This document shows positions 35,909 through 44,710 of a stretch of 64,000 bases of DNA, one piece after another. The stretch covers positions 124,001 through 188,000 of the forward strand of contig JAIETZ010000001.1 in NCBI GenBank assembly GCA_019744775.1. Reading direction: 5' to 3'. The stretch comes from Candidatus Obscuribacterales bacterium. GTDB lineage: Bacteria; Cyanobacteriota; Vampirovibrionia; Obscuribacterales; Obscuribacteraceae. Both the position numbers and the translations under genes were made by a program. Under the pieces are notes generated by a model. The model saw only the letters and a list, made by a program, of their open reading frames with translations, searched no databases and was not told the origin of the DNA. Position 1 is the first letter of the stretch; every line of letters begins with the position of its first letter.

Positions 35909-38900
35909 TTACTTTGCTTCACCAATAAGTTGAAACGCAGCCCAGTAGCGTGGATTAGCGCGTATAAATGTTGGTGAACTTGGATCAGCCATCGATCCCT
36001 CCATTGTAGAAATGGTCTGCAATTGCGCTTCTCTAAGCGCTTCTGCTTTGCCTTTACCAGCCAACAAAGTCTTGTAAAAGACTTCCATTTGGAATTCGGC
36101 AATTACATCATCTACATTCCAATGACTGACGATTACCGAAGGCGTGCCTGCTGCAATAAAAGCACGCGATAAACCAATGACGCCGTCGCCTGTTATTTTG
36201 CCGCGTCCAGTCTGGCAGGCAGACAAGACAATCAGCTTCGACTTCAGCGGCGGCAAGCTAAGAATATCCTTGACCGTCATGAAGCCATTGTCATTGCCAT
36301 CTTTGGCTAAGACCAAGCCTGATAAAGTCGGCTGTTCTTCATTAATAATGCCGTGACAAGCCATGTGCACAACCGACGACTTAGGTGCGGTGCTCACAAA
36401 AGTTGCTCGTGTTGCATCGACTCCCAATCGTTTAGTAGATTTAGCAGCGCCGAATAATTCAGCAGCTTTAACAACTTCTTTTTCTGCGTATGGCAACGAA
36501 CCCAAAGTCGCAAATATTTCTGTTTTGGGATTGCCAAAGGCCATCAGCGTATTATCGTTGAGTGAAGAATCGCGCAGCTTGGCAGTAGACTGCAATACGG
36601 AGACTGCAGGCACAACGGACAGTACAGAGTTTTCTACAACAAACTTACCTTGTTGGTTCATCAAAGCCGCAAATGGCACCAGAAATAATGGGCCATGCGG
36701 GATAATAATTAATTGCTTGCCCGCTAAAAGTGGTTCTGCCGATCCCAGCAAAAGCTTATGCATTTGCTTGAGCTTTGCTTGACGCAATTGCCCTTGCTTT
36801 TTGATTTCTTCAAGGGATTTCGGTTGAGCTATGAGCAGGTTGTACAGCTCAACAACATTCTTGCGCAATTGCTTTTGTGATATAGGTTGCGCCGGCAACA
36901 AACGGATTGAGCCATTCGCATCAATCAACCAAACAAGCAATTTATCCGGCAATGAATAGAATTCCAAACAGACTGCATTATGATCAACTACTTGTTGCTT
37001 CAGCTCAGCCAGAGACAGAGCTTTGGAAGTTACATTGTTTGCCGTCGAATATTCTTGTGACAAATGCGTAAGATCGGACGGCAATACTTTTGAATTTAAC
37101 GAATCTTCTCCGCCATTGGCACTTAGTGAGTGCGCAACACCTTGTCTTGCCGCCAGCAAATCAGTAAATGCACGTGCTCTACTTCTCTCAGCAATCTCCA
37201 GAGCCTCCTCTGCATGTCCTTGTTGTACAAGCAAATCAACAAGCTCATAAAAGCAATCTTGACGCAAATCCAAATTGAATGTTTTAAAAGTATCGCGAGA
37301 CAATTGGCTTCTTTCCTGTTCAGCCATCTCCGCTGCTTGTCTCAAGGACGCTAATGCCGCGTCGGTTTGCCCAAGAGCTCGATAGGCTTTACCTAATCCA
37401 AGATGACAATCCCAGCGAGCTTCCGTGTTGCCTGCATCAGCCAATGCAATAGCCTTATTGTAAGAATCAATTGCCTTGTCCGGCTGCGAACTAAGCAAGT
37501 AAGCAAGTCCTTCTCCACGCAATGCCTGACCTTCCAGGTTTTTATCGCCTGCGCCACGGATTAAAGAAAGAGCTGATTGATAATCAGCAATGGCTTCAGC
37601 GGACTTGCCTGAAAACAATTTCGATTGTCCCAAGTTATAGGCTAATATTGCTTGCCCTTTTTTATCATTGAGAGATGCTAAAAGCGCCGATGCTTCAGCA
37701 AATATCTTATTAAACTCGGCTATTTTTCCGTTGTCTAAATAGGCAACAGCTAAATTATTTGCTGCAAGCGCTTTAGCTCTCGTGTCGGCAGAAGCAGCCA
37801 GCATGGCATAAGCCTGCTCATAGTTCTTAATTGCCAAATCAAGCTGCCCTAGCGACTTATAGCACATGGCTAGGTCAGTCGTGAGAACTGCTTTAATCGT
37901 TCCTGATTTGCCACTATCTTTTCCAAGCAGCGCATAAGCGGCGAGATACTTATCGAGAGCTTGCTCAACATTGCCACTGACAAATTGAACGTAACCCAAT
38001 TCGGACAAGACTGCTCTTGTTCTATCGGAGTTTTTCAATGCCTTGGCAGATGACAGTGCATCGCTCAAGATTTTGTTTGACTCTTCAAACTTTCCTTGAG
38101 CGGTACTGATGGCGGCTAAACTAGTTTGGCAATCTATCAATAGCAATTTCGACTGCACATCGTCCTGCGTTAACACCTTCTGTGCTTCTTGTAACTGAGC
38201 CAATGCCTCGTCATATCTTGCCTTGCCGGCAAGTAGTTGACCTGACGCCATTAATGCCTTGCCTTCAGAAGCAGTGTCAAAATCCTGGTTGAATTTCTCC
38301 TTTGCGTGTCGATAATTGTCCAAAGCATCATTCACAGATCCCAAATCTGCCTGAACGCGTCCAATTTCCATGTATAAGCGTCCCATTTCCGCATCTGATC
38401 CGCTTTGTTCCACAATCGGTAAAGCTTTGTCTAAATAAGACATAGCCTCTTTTAGATGATTTTGAGATCTCTCAACAACAGACAGGTTCATAAGCGCATT
38501 GGCAGTAATGGCGGCCATATTATTCGCCTTAGCATCAGCATAGGCTAGTTCATAATATTTCTTCGCCTCGACAAGATTTCCTTGTTGCATAGACAACGAG
38601 CCAAGGCTAATCGTGATTGATAAAGCGTCGTCTATCAACTGGAACTGCTTTGCCGTCGCTAAAGCTTCTTCATATGTCTTGCGTGCATCATATGTCTGAT
38701 TGTTAGCTACAAGTATGGTCGCTAGTGCTGACAGGCTACGCACAAGTGGAGAATGCCTTTTAAGAGATTTTTCCATCTCCACTGCTTGCTGCATCAAAGC
38801 AATAGCTTGAGGCAAGTTACCGCTTTCATAAGTGGCCTTTGCTGCGTCGTAAAGTTTATCGGCCTGCTTAACAGGCGAATCTGTTGTCGAGGCAAATGTA

Positions 38901-38956
38901 GAAACAAAGGGCCCAATCAATATTAGGCTCAAAACTAGGCTAAAAATTCTACGCAT
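35909..38956 (-). CDS. Exported TPR-CHAT domain protease
   Basis: 1015 residues. Signal peptide (SLVLSLILIGPFVSTFA), about 14 TPR motifs over residues 30-560, and a C-terminal CHAT domain, a caspase-like cysteine protease fold. The catalytic dyad is visible: His868 in HMACHG and Cys914 in LSACQTG. The typical LSGLVLA, GVIGLSRAF and SHWNVDD segments are also present. TPR-CHAT proteins are cut-and-activate proteases in defence and in cyanobacterial surface loci. A signal peptide here argues for an extracytoplasmic target. The ATG overlaps the stop of the FecR-domain gene as TAATG, so the two are coupled in translation and probably in function. Confidence 0.92.
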   Translation of the reverse strand: MRRIFSLVLSLILIGPFVSTFASTTDSPVKQADKLYDAAKATYESGNLPQAIALMQQAVEMEKSLKRHSPLVRSLSALATILVANNQTYDARKTYEEALATAKQFQLIDDALSITISLGSLSMQQGNLVEAKKYYELAYADAKANNMAAITANALMNLSVVERSQNHLKEAMSYLDKALPIVEQSGSDAEMGRLYMEIGRVQADLGSVNDALDNYRHAKEKFNQDFDTASEGKALMASGQLLAGKARYDEALAQLQEAQKVLTQDDVQSKLLLIDCQTSLAAISTAQGKFEESNKILSDALSSAKALKNSDRTRAVLSELGYVQFVSGNVEQALDKYLAAYALLGKDSGKSGTIKAVLTTDLAMCYKSLGQLDLAIKNYEQAYAMLAASADTRAKALAANNLAVAYLDNGKIAEFNKIFAEASALLASLNDKKGQAILAYNLGQSKLFSGKSAEAIADYQSALSLIRGAGDKNLEGQALRGEGLAYLLSSQPDKAIDSYNKAIALADAGNTEARWDCHLGLGKAYRALGQTDAALASLRQAAEMAEQERSQLSRDTFKTFNLDLRQDCFYELVDLLVQQGHAEEALEIAERSRARAFTDLLAARQGVAHSLSANGGEDSLNSKVLPSDLTHLSQEYSTANNVTSKALSLAELKQQVVDHNAVCLEFYSLPDKLLVWLIDANGSIRLLPAQPISQKQLRKNVVELYNLLIAQPKSLEEIKKQGQLRQAKLKQMHKLLLGSAEPLLAGKQLIIIPHGPLFLVPFAALMNQQGKFVVENSVLSVVPAVSVLQSTAKLRDSSLNDNTLMAFGNPKTEIFATLGSLPYAEKEVVKAAELFGAAKSTKRLGVDATRATFVSTAPKSSVVHMACHGIINEEQPTLSGLVLAKDGNDNGFMTVKDILSLPPLKSKLIVLSACQTGRGKITGDGVIGLSRAFIAAGTPSVIVSHWNVDDVIAEFQMEVFYKTLLAGKGKAEALREAQLQTISTMEGSMADPSSPTFIRANPRYWAAFQLIGEAK

Positions 38957-39930
38957 TATTTTTGAGTAGAATTTTGAGTTTCAGCTATAAAGCCTTGCGT
39001 GCCATTCATGTAGTTGAGAACGGCTGCCATTTTAGACACATCACCAAGGATACGTCTTTCCTTTGTGCCTGTTTCCTTCTGCGTCATGTCGGCAATCAGC
39101 ACACTTGTGTTAAGCAGACTCTCGACAGAATATTGACTTACCGCCATATGACCGTTTTCCATAACTTTGGAATAACGTCTGCCTACACCATCGGTTGGTC
39201 TAAGTTCTTTTCTTGTCAATTTTCGCTCACAGGCAATAACTTCATAGCCTGGCTGAATGCAAACCGTCGGATCTGCAGGTCCGGCAAAAGGGCCCTGATC
39301 AAGTTTAGCCATGATGGAATCGCCACGACCCGTAAGGTTGAATATTCTCAGCACACCGTTATCAAGACTTATTTGCGCATCACCATTAGCTGACACTGCA
39401 ATCGTTCCAAACGGAGTCTTTATCAATGCAAGATGCGATGGCTGTTTGACAGAGACAAGAATAGATCCGGATTTCAGTTCGAAGGAAAATGGGCTTAAGC
39501 GATCACATTCCGATCCGCTTGCTGTCTTGATGATAATCCAGTCAGTTGATCCTTTTGCGTCTTCCGGCTTTGGAAAATTCTTGTCGGAAACTTCATTGAC
39601 ACCATTAAGCGCCAACGGACTATCAAAGGAACCCTTGAAAGGAAGATTGCCTGTCGTGTAATTAGGCGTAACAGGCGTCACATCTGTCGGCACCACAATT
39701 GGTGGCGTATAGACCTGATTATTAGACGGCGGAATGAACATCACCGGCGGAGGCGGTGGTGGAGGTGGTGGTGGCGGTGGCGGTGGTGGAGGACTCCATG
39801 AAGGAGGAGGCGGTGGCACCGGAATATAGTCGTATGGACCGTCTTCCAAACTAAGCTGCGCGCTGACAGGCAAGCCAACCAAAATACTGAACGCCAATGC
39901 AGGCAACAATAACCATCTAAATAATTTCAT
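38956..39930 (-). CDS. Exported FecR-domain protein with polyproline linker
   Basis: 324 residues from the ATG at 39930; the longer frame begins at a TTG with no ribosome site. Signal peptide ([18 protein letters not shown]), then a linker with 16 consecutive prolines, then a FecR-type beta domain ([26 protein letters not shown]) and a tail with DGVGRR...[12 protein letters not shown]. This last half aligns with the C-terminus of the giant adhesin at the right end of the window. FecR domains in iron signalling sense occupancy of outer-membrane receptors; no sigma factor is present here, so a surface or sorting role is more likely. Coupled to the CHAT protease gene. Confidence 0.8.
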   Translation of the reverse strand: MKLFRWLLLPALAFSILVGLPVSAQLSLEDGPYDYIPVPPPPPSWSPPPPPPPPPPPPPPPPVMFIPPSNNQVYTPPIVVPTDVTPVTPNYTTGNLPFKGSFDSPLALNGVNEVSDKNFPKPEDAKGSTDWIIIKTASGSECDRLSPFSFELKSGSILVSVKQPSHLALIKTPFGTIAVSANGDAQISLDNGVLRIFNLTGRGDSIMAKLDQGPFAGPADPTVCIQPGYEVIACERKLTRKELRPTDGVGRRYSKVMENGHMAVSQYSVESLLNTSVLIADMTQKETGTKERRILGDVSKMAAVLNYMNGTQGFIAETQNSTQK

Positions 39931-40025
39931 GGTGGTAATTAAACACCAGATAGTCAAGCAATAAATTATAGAAAGTTAGGTTGTCCGCTATTTCGGGCAA
40001 TTCCTACACTTGACAAGTATTTTTG

Positions 40026-41243
40026 TTACTTCTTTTCCGGTGAGCGAATATGCTCCGGACGAAAGCCATTGCCGATGACAGCTGCCGGAATACCCCTTAG
40101 AGGCGGGATAAGATTCAAAAGTTTCACGGGCCATGGTGCGCCTAAAACCGTTGTACCTTCAAGAGTCGGCTTAACGACATTGTTTTGTACGGCAACTTGA
40201 AAGTCCTGTGTTGCAACAGTTGGAAAAGTACGTCTGTCCTGGACCTTCTTCAAGTCCTCTTCAGTGCAATTACCCTCTGAAAGCGGCTTGTACAAGATAT
40301 TTGCAGCAGCCACCGCATCTTGAACAGCTAAGTTAATACCGACTCCACCCACTGGGGACATGGCGTGAGCAGCATCGCCAATGAAAAGCAATCCTTTGCG
40401 ATACCACTTCTTAAGCCTGTTTACTTGCACTGTCAGCAATTTGATTTGATCCCAGCTTTTCAGTTCGCCAACTCTGTCTGCGGTAAAGGGCACTATCTTA
40501 ACTACACGCTTCTGAAATGATTCAAGTCCTTCGCTTTGCAGTTTTTCTAAAGCATTTTTGGCAATAATATATCCGCATTGCCAATAATCCCCTCGGTTGA
40601 GCATGACAAACATAACACCGGGTTGAATACGTCCTAATGTCTGAGGCGGATCAGATGGCAGTCTGGACAAACGCATCCATAGAACATCCATTGGCGCACC
40701 AAGATCTTGCAGCGGCAATTTTGCCTGCTCTCGTAAAATTGAGGCACGCCCGTCGGCTGCTACTACAAGATCAGCCTTTATTCTAATTTCACCATCCGGA
40801 CCTTCGGCGACAATACCTGTTATTTCTCCATTCTCTTCAATCAACTGAGTTGCCTTAGTACTCATTCGCACGGAAAAGCCTAAATACTTCTTACCTTGAT
40901 CGGCTAAGAAATCCAAGAAATCCCATTGAGGCATAAAGGCCACATACTTGCACTTGGTAGGCAAATAGGAAAAGTCAGCCATAGTGACAAAGTCTGTACC
41001 AATCTGACCACCCAATTGAGAAACCTTCTGGTGCGGAAGTGCTAAAAACTCATTTAGAATGCCCAACTCGTACATAAGTTCTAAAGTCGAAGGATGAACA
41101 GTATCGCCGCGGAAGTCGCGCAAAAAGTCCCCATGCTTTTCCAATACAACAACTTCCAAGCCTGCGCGCGCCAATAAAAGCCCCAACATCATTCCAGCCG
41201 GGCCGCCACCCACGACACAACACGTCGTCTTGATTTCTGTCAT
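40026..41243 (-). CDS. FAD-dependent monooxygenase of the PHBH class
   Basis: 405 residues, cytosolic. Group A flavoprotein monooxygenase or related oxidoreductase: GGGPAGMMLGLLLARAG (dinucleotide binding), FRGDTVHPSTLELM, the DG motif in VVAADGRASILR and the FAD-ribityl motif FIGDAAHAMSPVGGVGINLA. NAD(P)H would be the usual electron donor. The substrate is not predictable. TAGGAT precedes the ATG, and the Tat-exported flavoprotein gene ends 23 nt upstream, so the two form an operon. Confidence 0.9.
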   Translation of the reverse strand: MTEIKTTCCVVGGGPAGMMLGLLLARAGLEVVVLEKHGDFLRDFRGDTVHPSTLELMYELGILNEFLALPHQKVSQLGGQIGTDFVTMADFSYLPTKCKYVAFMPQWDFLDFLADQGKKYLGFSVRMSTKATQLIEENGEITGIVAEGPDGEIRIKADLVVAADGRASILREQAKLPLQDLGAPMDVLWMRLSRLPSDPPQTLGRIQPGVMFVMLNRGDYWQCGYIIAKNALEKLQSEGLESFQKRVVKIVPFTADRVGELKSWDQIKLLTVQVNRLKKWYRKGLLFIGDAAHAMSPVGGVGINLAVQDAVAAANILYKPLSEGNCTEEDLKKVQDRRTFPTVATQDFQVAVQNNVVKPTLEGTTVLGAPWPVKLLNLIPPLRGIPAAVIGNGFRPEHIRSPEKK

Positions 41244-41266
41244 TTTCGAATCCTATACAGAAATGC

Positions 41267-42796
41267 CTAGCTCAACCCATCAAAATACGAGAAGAACACC
41301 CCATGAGGATCGTGCTTCTTACGTAATACTTCCAGTCTCGACCAGTTTTCCGCTTTATACGATGCCTTAGCATATTCCGGATGACCGACCGTGTTTGTCT
41401 CTGAGACATAGTGCCCGACAATAAGTGGAGTCAAAAGTTTCATACACTCTTCATGCCAAGCCTGATTTCTGGCATCATCACTTTCGTTGTCCCACATTGT
41501 CCACGGCCCGCCATACAGCTTGCCAGTCATAGAAAACGCTGCATCCAAAAGAGGCGCAGGTACATTCTTGCCTGTGAATATGGCAAACATCAAAACGGTC
41601 TTTGGTGATTCAAGTTTTTGAAAATGCTCTTTGGTTGCCCTAAACAAATCAGCCAATTCGGCATTTGAGAAAAGTGCATCCACACGGCAGCGTAAATCTC
41701 CCGGCCAAAGTGCGCCGGATGCATCAAATAGTTTTTCAAAATCCGTCTTTTCAGCAATAGTCTTCTGCAAACATTGAGCCATCAATGGACAATTATTTAG
41801 AGGCGCCAGAGCATCCTTTGCTTCAGCTTCCGTATCAGCAAAGACTGTGCCTGTAACTAATGCCACTTTGCCGTTATTTGCTTTGCATTGCTCAGCCAAC
41901 TCAGACGGCGCCTGAACAGCAAAAAGACTAAGCTCGACCGAGCTAGGTAATTGACTGGCCAGTGGTCCTAGCCATTCGGCAATTTCAACAATTTTGTCGT
42001 ACGGATAGTAGAAGACACTAGCGGCAATATACTGAGGCAAAGGATACAGCTTCAGATGATAGCGCAGACAAACTGCAAATAGTCCAGGGCCAGCTCCACG
42101 TGCCGCCCAAAAATAATCTTGGTTTTGATCTTTGCTGGCGGTTATAAGCTCACCGTCAGATGTGACCATTTCAATCGCTTCAATGCTACCTACACCTGGT
42201 CCCCAAGTGCCTTGATTCCATGCCATGCCACCACTCAATAGATAACCGCTCATCTTTACCGGCGGACAATGTCCTGTCGGATAGGACAAGCCCTTAGCAT
42301 TAAGTGCCGCTTGCATGTCCCTGTTGCTGACGATAGGTTCTGTGACGGCAATGCGTTTTTCCGTATCTATGGAAATAACTTTGGTCAAATTGGAAAGATC
42401 AATCATAACTCCCGAACTACGAATAGACGGTGCACACCAGTTGTGCCCTCCGCCGCGCACCGCAACTTTCAATTGATTTTCCTTGGCAAACTTTATGACA
42501 GCAATAACATCATCGTCGTTGGTGACTTTAGCCACCAATTGCGGTGCGCGCTTGGGATTTACTGCCAACTTATTCCAGAGTTCTCCATAGACAGCGCTAT
42601 TGAAGCCTTCATCTTTAGGCGTAAACAATTCACCTTTAAAAGACTTTTTTAGAGCCGTAATATCGAGCTCTTTTTTTCCATACAACCCTCTGGCAATGAG
42701 CTCGGCATTAACACCGGGAGCTATAAAGACTGAGCCGGCAGCGGCTGCCAGACCTCTAGCAATAAATAAACGACGTGAAAGTTTACATTCTGCCAC
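41267..42796 (-). CDS. Tat-exported FAD-linked oxidase (berberine-bridge-like)
   Basis: 509 residues of the FAD_binding_4 / BBE type. The N-terminus SRRLFIARGLAAAAGSVF carries a twin-arginine signal, consistent with export after the cofactor is bound. The FAD-attachment loop is RGGGHNWCAP, where His is the usual covalent site; SYPTGHCPPVKMSGYLLSGG and the C-terminal BBE segment YKAENWSRLEVLRKKHDP are also clear. The start is GTG at 42796, preceded by GGGGAGG. Such enzymes oxidise sugars, alcohols or secondary metabolites with O2. It forms an operon with the PHBH-class gene. Confidence 0.92.
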   Translation of the reverse strand: MAECKLSRRLFIARGLAAAAGSVFIAPGVNAELIARGLYGKKELDITALKKSFKGELFTPKDEGFNSAVYGELWNKLAVNPKRAPQLVAKVTNDDDVIAVIKFAKENQLKVAVRGGGHNWCAPSIRSSGVMIDLSNLTKVISIDTEKRIAVTEPIVSNRDMQAALNAKGLSYPTGHCPPVKMSGYLLSGGMAWNQGTWGPGVGSIEAIEMVTSDGELITASKDQNQDYFWAARGAGPGLFAVCLRYHLKLYPLPQYIAASVFYYPYDKIVEIAEWLGPLASQLPSSVELSLFAVQAPSELAEQCKANNGKVALVTGTVFADTEAEAKDALAPLNNCPLMAQCLQKTIAEKTDFEKLFDASGALWPGDLRCRVDALFSNAELADLFRATKEHFQKLESPKTVLMFAIFTGKNVPAPLLDAAFSMTGKLYGGPWTMWDNESDDARNQAWHEECMKLLTPLIVGHYVSETNTVGHPEYAKASYKAENWSRLEVLRKKHDPHGVFFSYFDGLS

Positions 42797-42934
42797 GATA
42801 ATGCCTCCCCAGGTGTTCCCCTAACATGCCCCTGAGAGCGCAATATCTATATTAAACAGAGCCTTTGTAACGGAACTTTTATGACGAAAGAGGCATACCC
42901 CTCATGACCCTTACTGAACTTTGAGGATGCGACA

Positions 42935-43201
42935 ATGAATTCACCACAAAAAATTGTCTTACTAATAGGCATTAAATTGGCGGTTGCCACCCTTATGTAC
43001 GTACCATGGAACCACGACGACGGCGAAAAACAATCAGTCGGCTACGGTCTATTAAACCAGCCTCCGGTAGCACAAGAACAGCATGGCATAAATATTCTCG
43101 GCCTAAAAATTGACGCCTCTGAAACAGTCAAAGGCAACGAAGTTGATACTTCGCGTGTGATACCAATGAGCTATCAACACCGGCAACGTTTTCATAAATG
43201 A
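42935..43201 (+). pseudogene. Probable truncated small membrane protein
   Basis: 88 codons with a good start (GAGG before the ATG). The N-terminus is one hydrophobic helix ending in a PW (IVLLIGIKLAVATLMYVPW), followed by VGYGLLNQPP. From memory, an uncharacterised small membrane family begins this way and ends with a second helix that is missing here. The last 25 codons overlap, on the opposite strand, a TPR fragment. The simplest reading is a gene whose 3' part was replaced by a rearrangement. It may still be expressed as a single-helix peptide. Confidence 0.45.
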
Positions 43202-43358
43202 ATATTGCTTGTTTGAAAAGCGGTTCTGCATCTCCCGGACGTTTTTCCACACGATACAATTCAGCCAAATTATTTAGTCCATTAGCAAGTTCAATGGATC
43301 CAGGCTTTATCCTTTGATAAACAGCCACAGACCAGGCGCAATTTTCATGATCACTCAT
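43128..43358 (-). pseudogene. TPR fragment, possibly a gene remnant
   Basis: A 76-codon frame with one clear kinesin-light-chain-type repeat (ELANGLNNLAELYRVEKRPG and onward to AIFIYENVAG). AAGGAGT stands directly before the ATG, so it may be translated. One repeat without signal peptide is too short for a stable TPR domain, which favours a decayed or cut-off copy of a larger TPR gene. Its 3' end is antisense to the truncated membrane-protein gene. The region 43359-43561 holds only a weak GTG-initiated frame and a short GGGG/CCCC hairpin near 43424. Confidence 0.45.
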
Positions 43359-43561
43359 GACTCCTTAATGTTTGATGTGTCTTCCAAGTCCATGGCCGTG
43401 GGCTAAGACGCCCGCCTGATGGGGTTTGTTCCCCTCAGTGCAGAGACGTACATAGGCAAGAGCAACCTGAATTTTTTCCAAGAAACCACTATCGACCTTG
43501 CTTGACAAGCTGCAGTCGGTACAATTACCGGCTAGTGACGGTTTCACAGAAGGTATTAAGC

Positions 43562-44701
43562 ATGAAGATCAAGCCTTTGGTCATTGCATTGATGATCCAA
43601 GCCCCCTTTGTAATTTCCATTGCCCCGCAACTTCCAGCTCTCGCACAACCACAAATGCAAACGCCTGGACAAGGACAACCGTATGAAACTGGCGTAGCCA
43701 TGACGCTTTTCCGTGTCCAGAACGGACCAAACGGCCAGGTCTACATTAATCAACAAGGTCAAGCAATTCCATTGCCGGGAGCCGGTGTCAACAGTCCAGC
43801 TGTTGCAATTTATAGTGGTTCTCACGGCGGTCAGTGGTATGTAGATCAAACCGGTCAACAAATCGATTTGCCGCAAGAAACACCATATGCTTACGGCGGA
43901 CAAGGACAACCTCCTTATTATGGCGGCGGCTATGGCGGACAGGCTTATGGTCAACCATATCAAGGCGACTATTCGCCGCAAGGACAATACGCGCCTCAAC
44001 AAGGCTATGCTGAGCAAGATCAATACAATCAACAAGCTCAGCAACAGCAGCAACCCCAAGTCAACGTCGAGCAAAATTCCGGCGGTGGTTCAAGTGGTGG
44101 CAGCGCGCTTGGCACAGGACTTGCAGCAGCAGCCGGTGGCGCCTTGGGCGGCATGGCCGGAGCTGCTATGACTGATTCACTATATGGTATGCCTTACGGA
44201 ACACCGATGTATGGCGGCGGCGGATACGGCGCGTATGGCGCTGCGGGCCCGTACTACAACGGTGCAGGCGGCAAGCGTGTGTATGTCAACAACAGCACAA
44301 ACAACTACAACGCCGAATGGCAAAATCAACATAATTGGTACAACAACCAAGTCAATAATCCTGACGGTAAGTACCACAAAAATAATTGGTCCGGCAACAA
44401 TCACGGTATTCCGCAAAACCAAGACCCGGGACGTCTCTATTCACAAAACCCCAATGCCGGTGGCATGAACAATGCTATGCGCGATGATGGTCGTCATCGT
44501 CAAGACGGCATGGGCGGCGACGAGCGTCGTGACGATGGCGATGGCGGTCAACGTCGTGAAGGCGGCGACGAGCGTCGTGACGATGGCGATGGCGGTCAAC
44601 GTCGTGAAGGCGGCGATGGCGGTCGACGTCGCGAAGGCGGCATGGGCGGCGAACGTCGTGAAGGTGGCGGCGCATTCCATGGTGGCGGCAGAAGAAGGTA
44701 A
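43562..44701 (+). CDS. Exported Gln/Gly-rich low-complexity protein
   Basis: 379 residues from the ATG at 43562, which follows GAAGG; the frame upstream to 43502 lacks support. The signal peptide ends near PALA-Q. An 80-residue N-terminal part looks folded (TLFRVQNGPNGQVYINQQG with a duplicated VDQTGQQIDLP-like unit). Then come Gly/Tyr/Gln-rich segments, a glycine-zipper-like stretch (AAAAGGALGGMAGAAM) and a charged C-terminus with RRDDGDGGQRREGG repeats. Glycine-zipper segments often insert in membranes. Function unknown. The next gene starts nine bases later. Confidence 0.7.
   Translation: MKIKPLVIALMIQAPFVISIAPQLPALAQPQMQTPGQGQPYETGVAMTLFRVQNGPNGQVYINQQGQAIPLPGAGVNSPAVAIYSGSHGGQWYVDQTGQQIDLPQETPYAYGGQGQPPYYGGGYGGQAYGQPYQGDYSPQGQYAPQQGYAEQDQYNQQAQQQQQPQVNVEQNSGGGSSGGSALGTGLAAAAGGALGGMAGAAMTDSLYGMPYGTPMYGGGGYGAYGAAGPYYNGAGGKRVYVNNSTNNYNAEWQNQHNWYNNQVNNPDGKYHKNNWSGNNHGIPQNQDPGRLYSQNPNAGGMNNAMRDDGRHRQDGMGGDERRDDGDGGQRREGGDERRDDGDGGQRREGGDGGRRREGGMGGERREGGGAFHGGGRRR
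44519..44614 (+). repeat. Two tandem 48-bp coding repeats
   Basis: The 48-nt unit starting GACGAGCGTCGTGACGATGG occurs twice in succession (44519 and 44567) and is followed by shorter decayed pieces to about 44690. It encodes DERRDDGDGGQRREGG. Near-identity suggests recent slippage. Confidence 0.85.
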
Positions 44702-44710
44702 TACCCTTTC

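Noticed and set aside
43365-43547. 60-codon minus-strand frame upstream of the TPR fragment
   Set aside because: Starts with GTG and has no ribosome site; composition unlike a folded protein. It ends six bases before the TPR fragment, so a tiny two-gene operon is not fully excluded.
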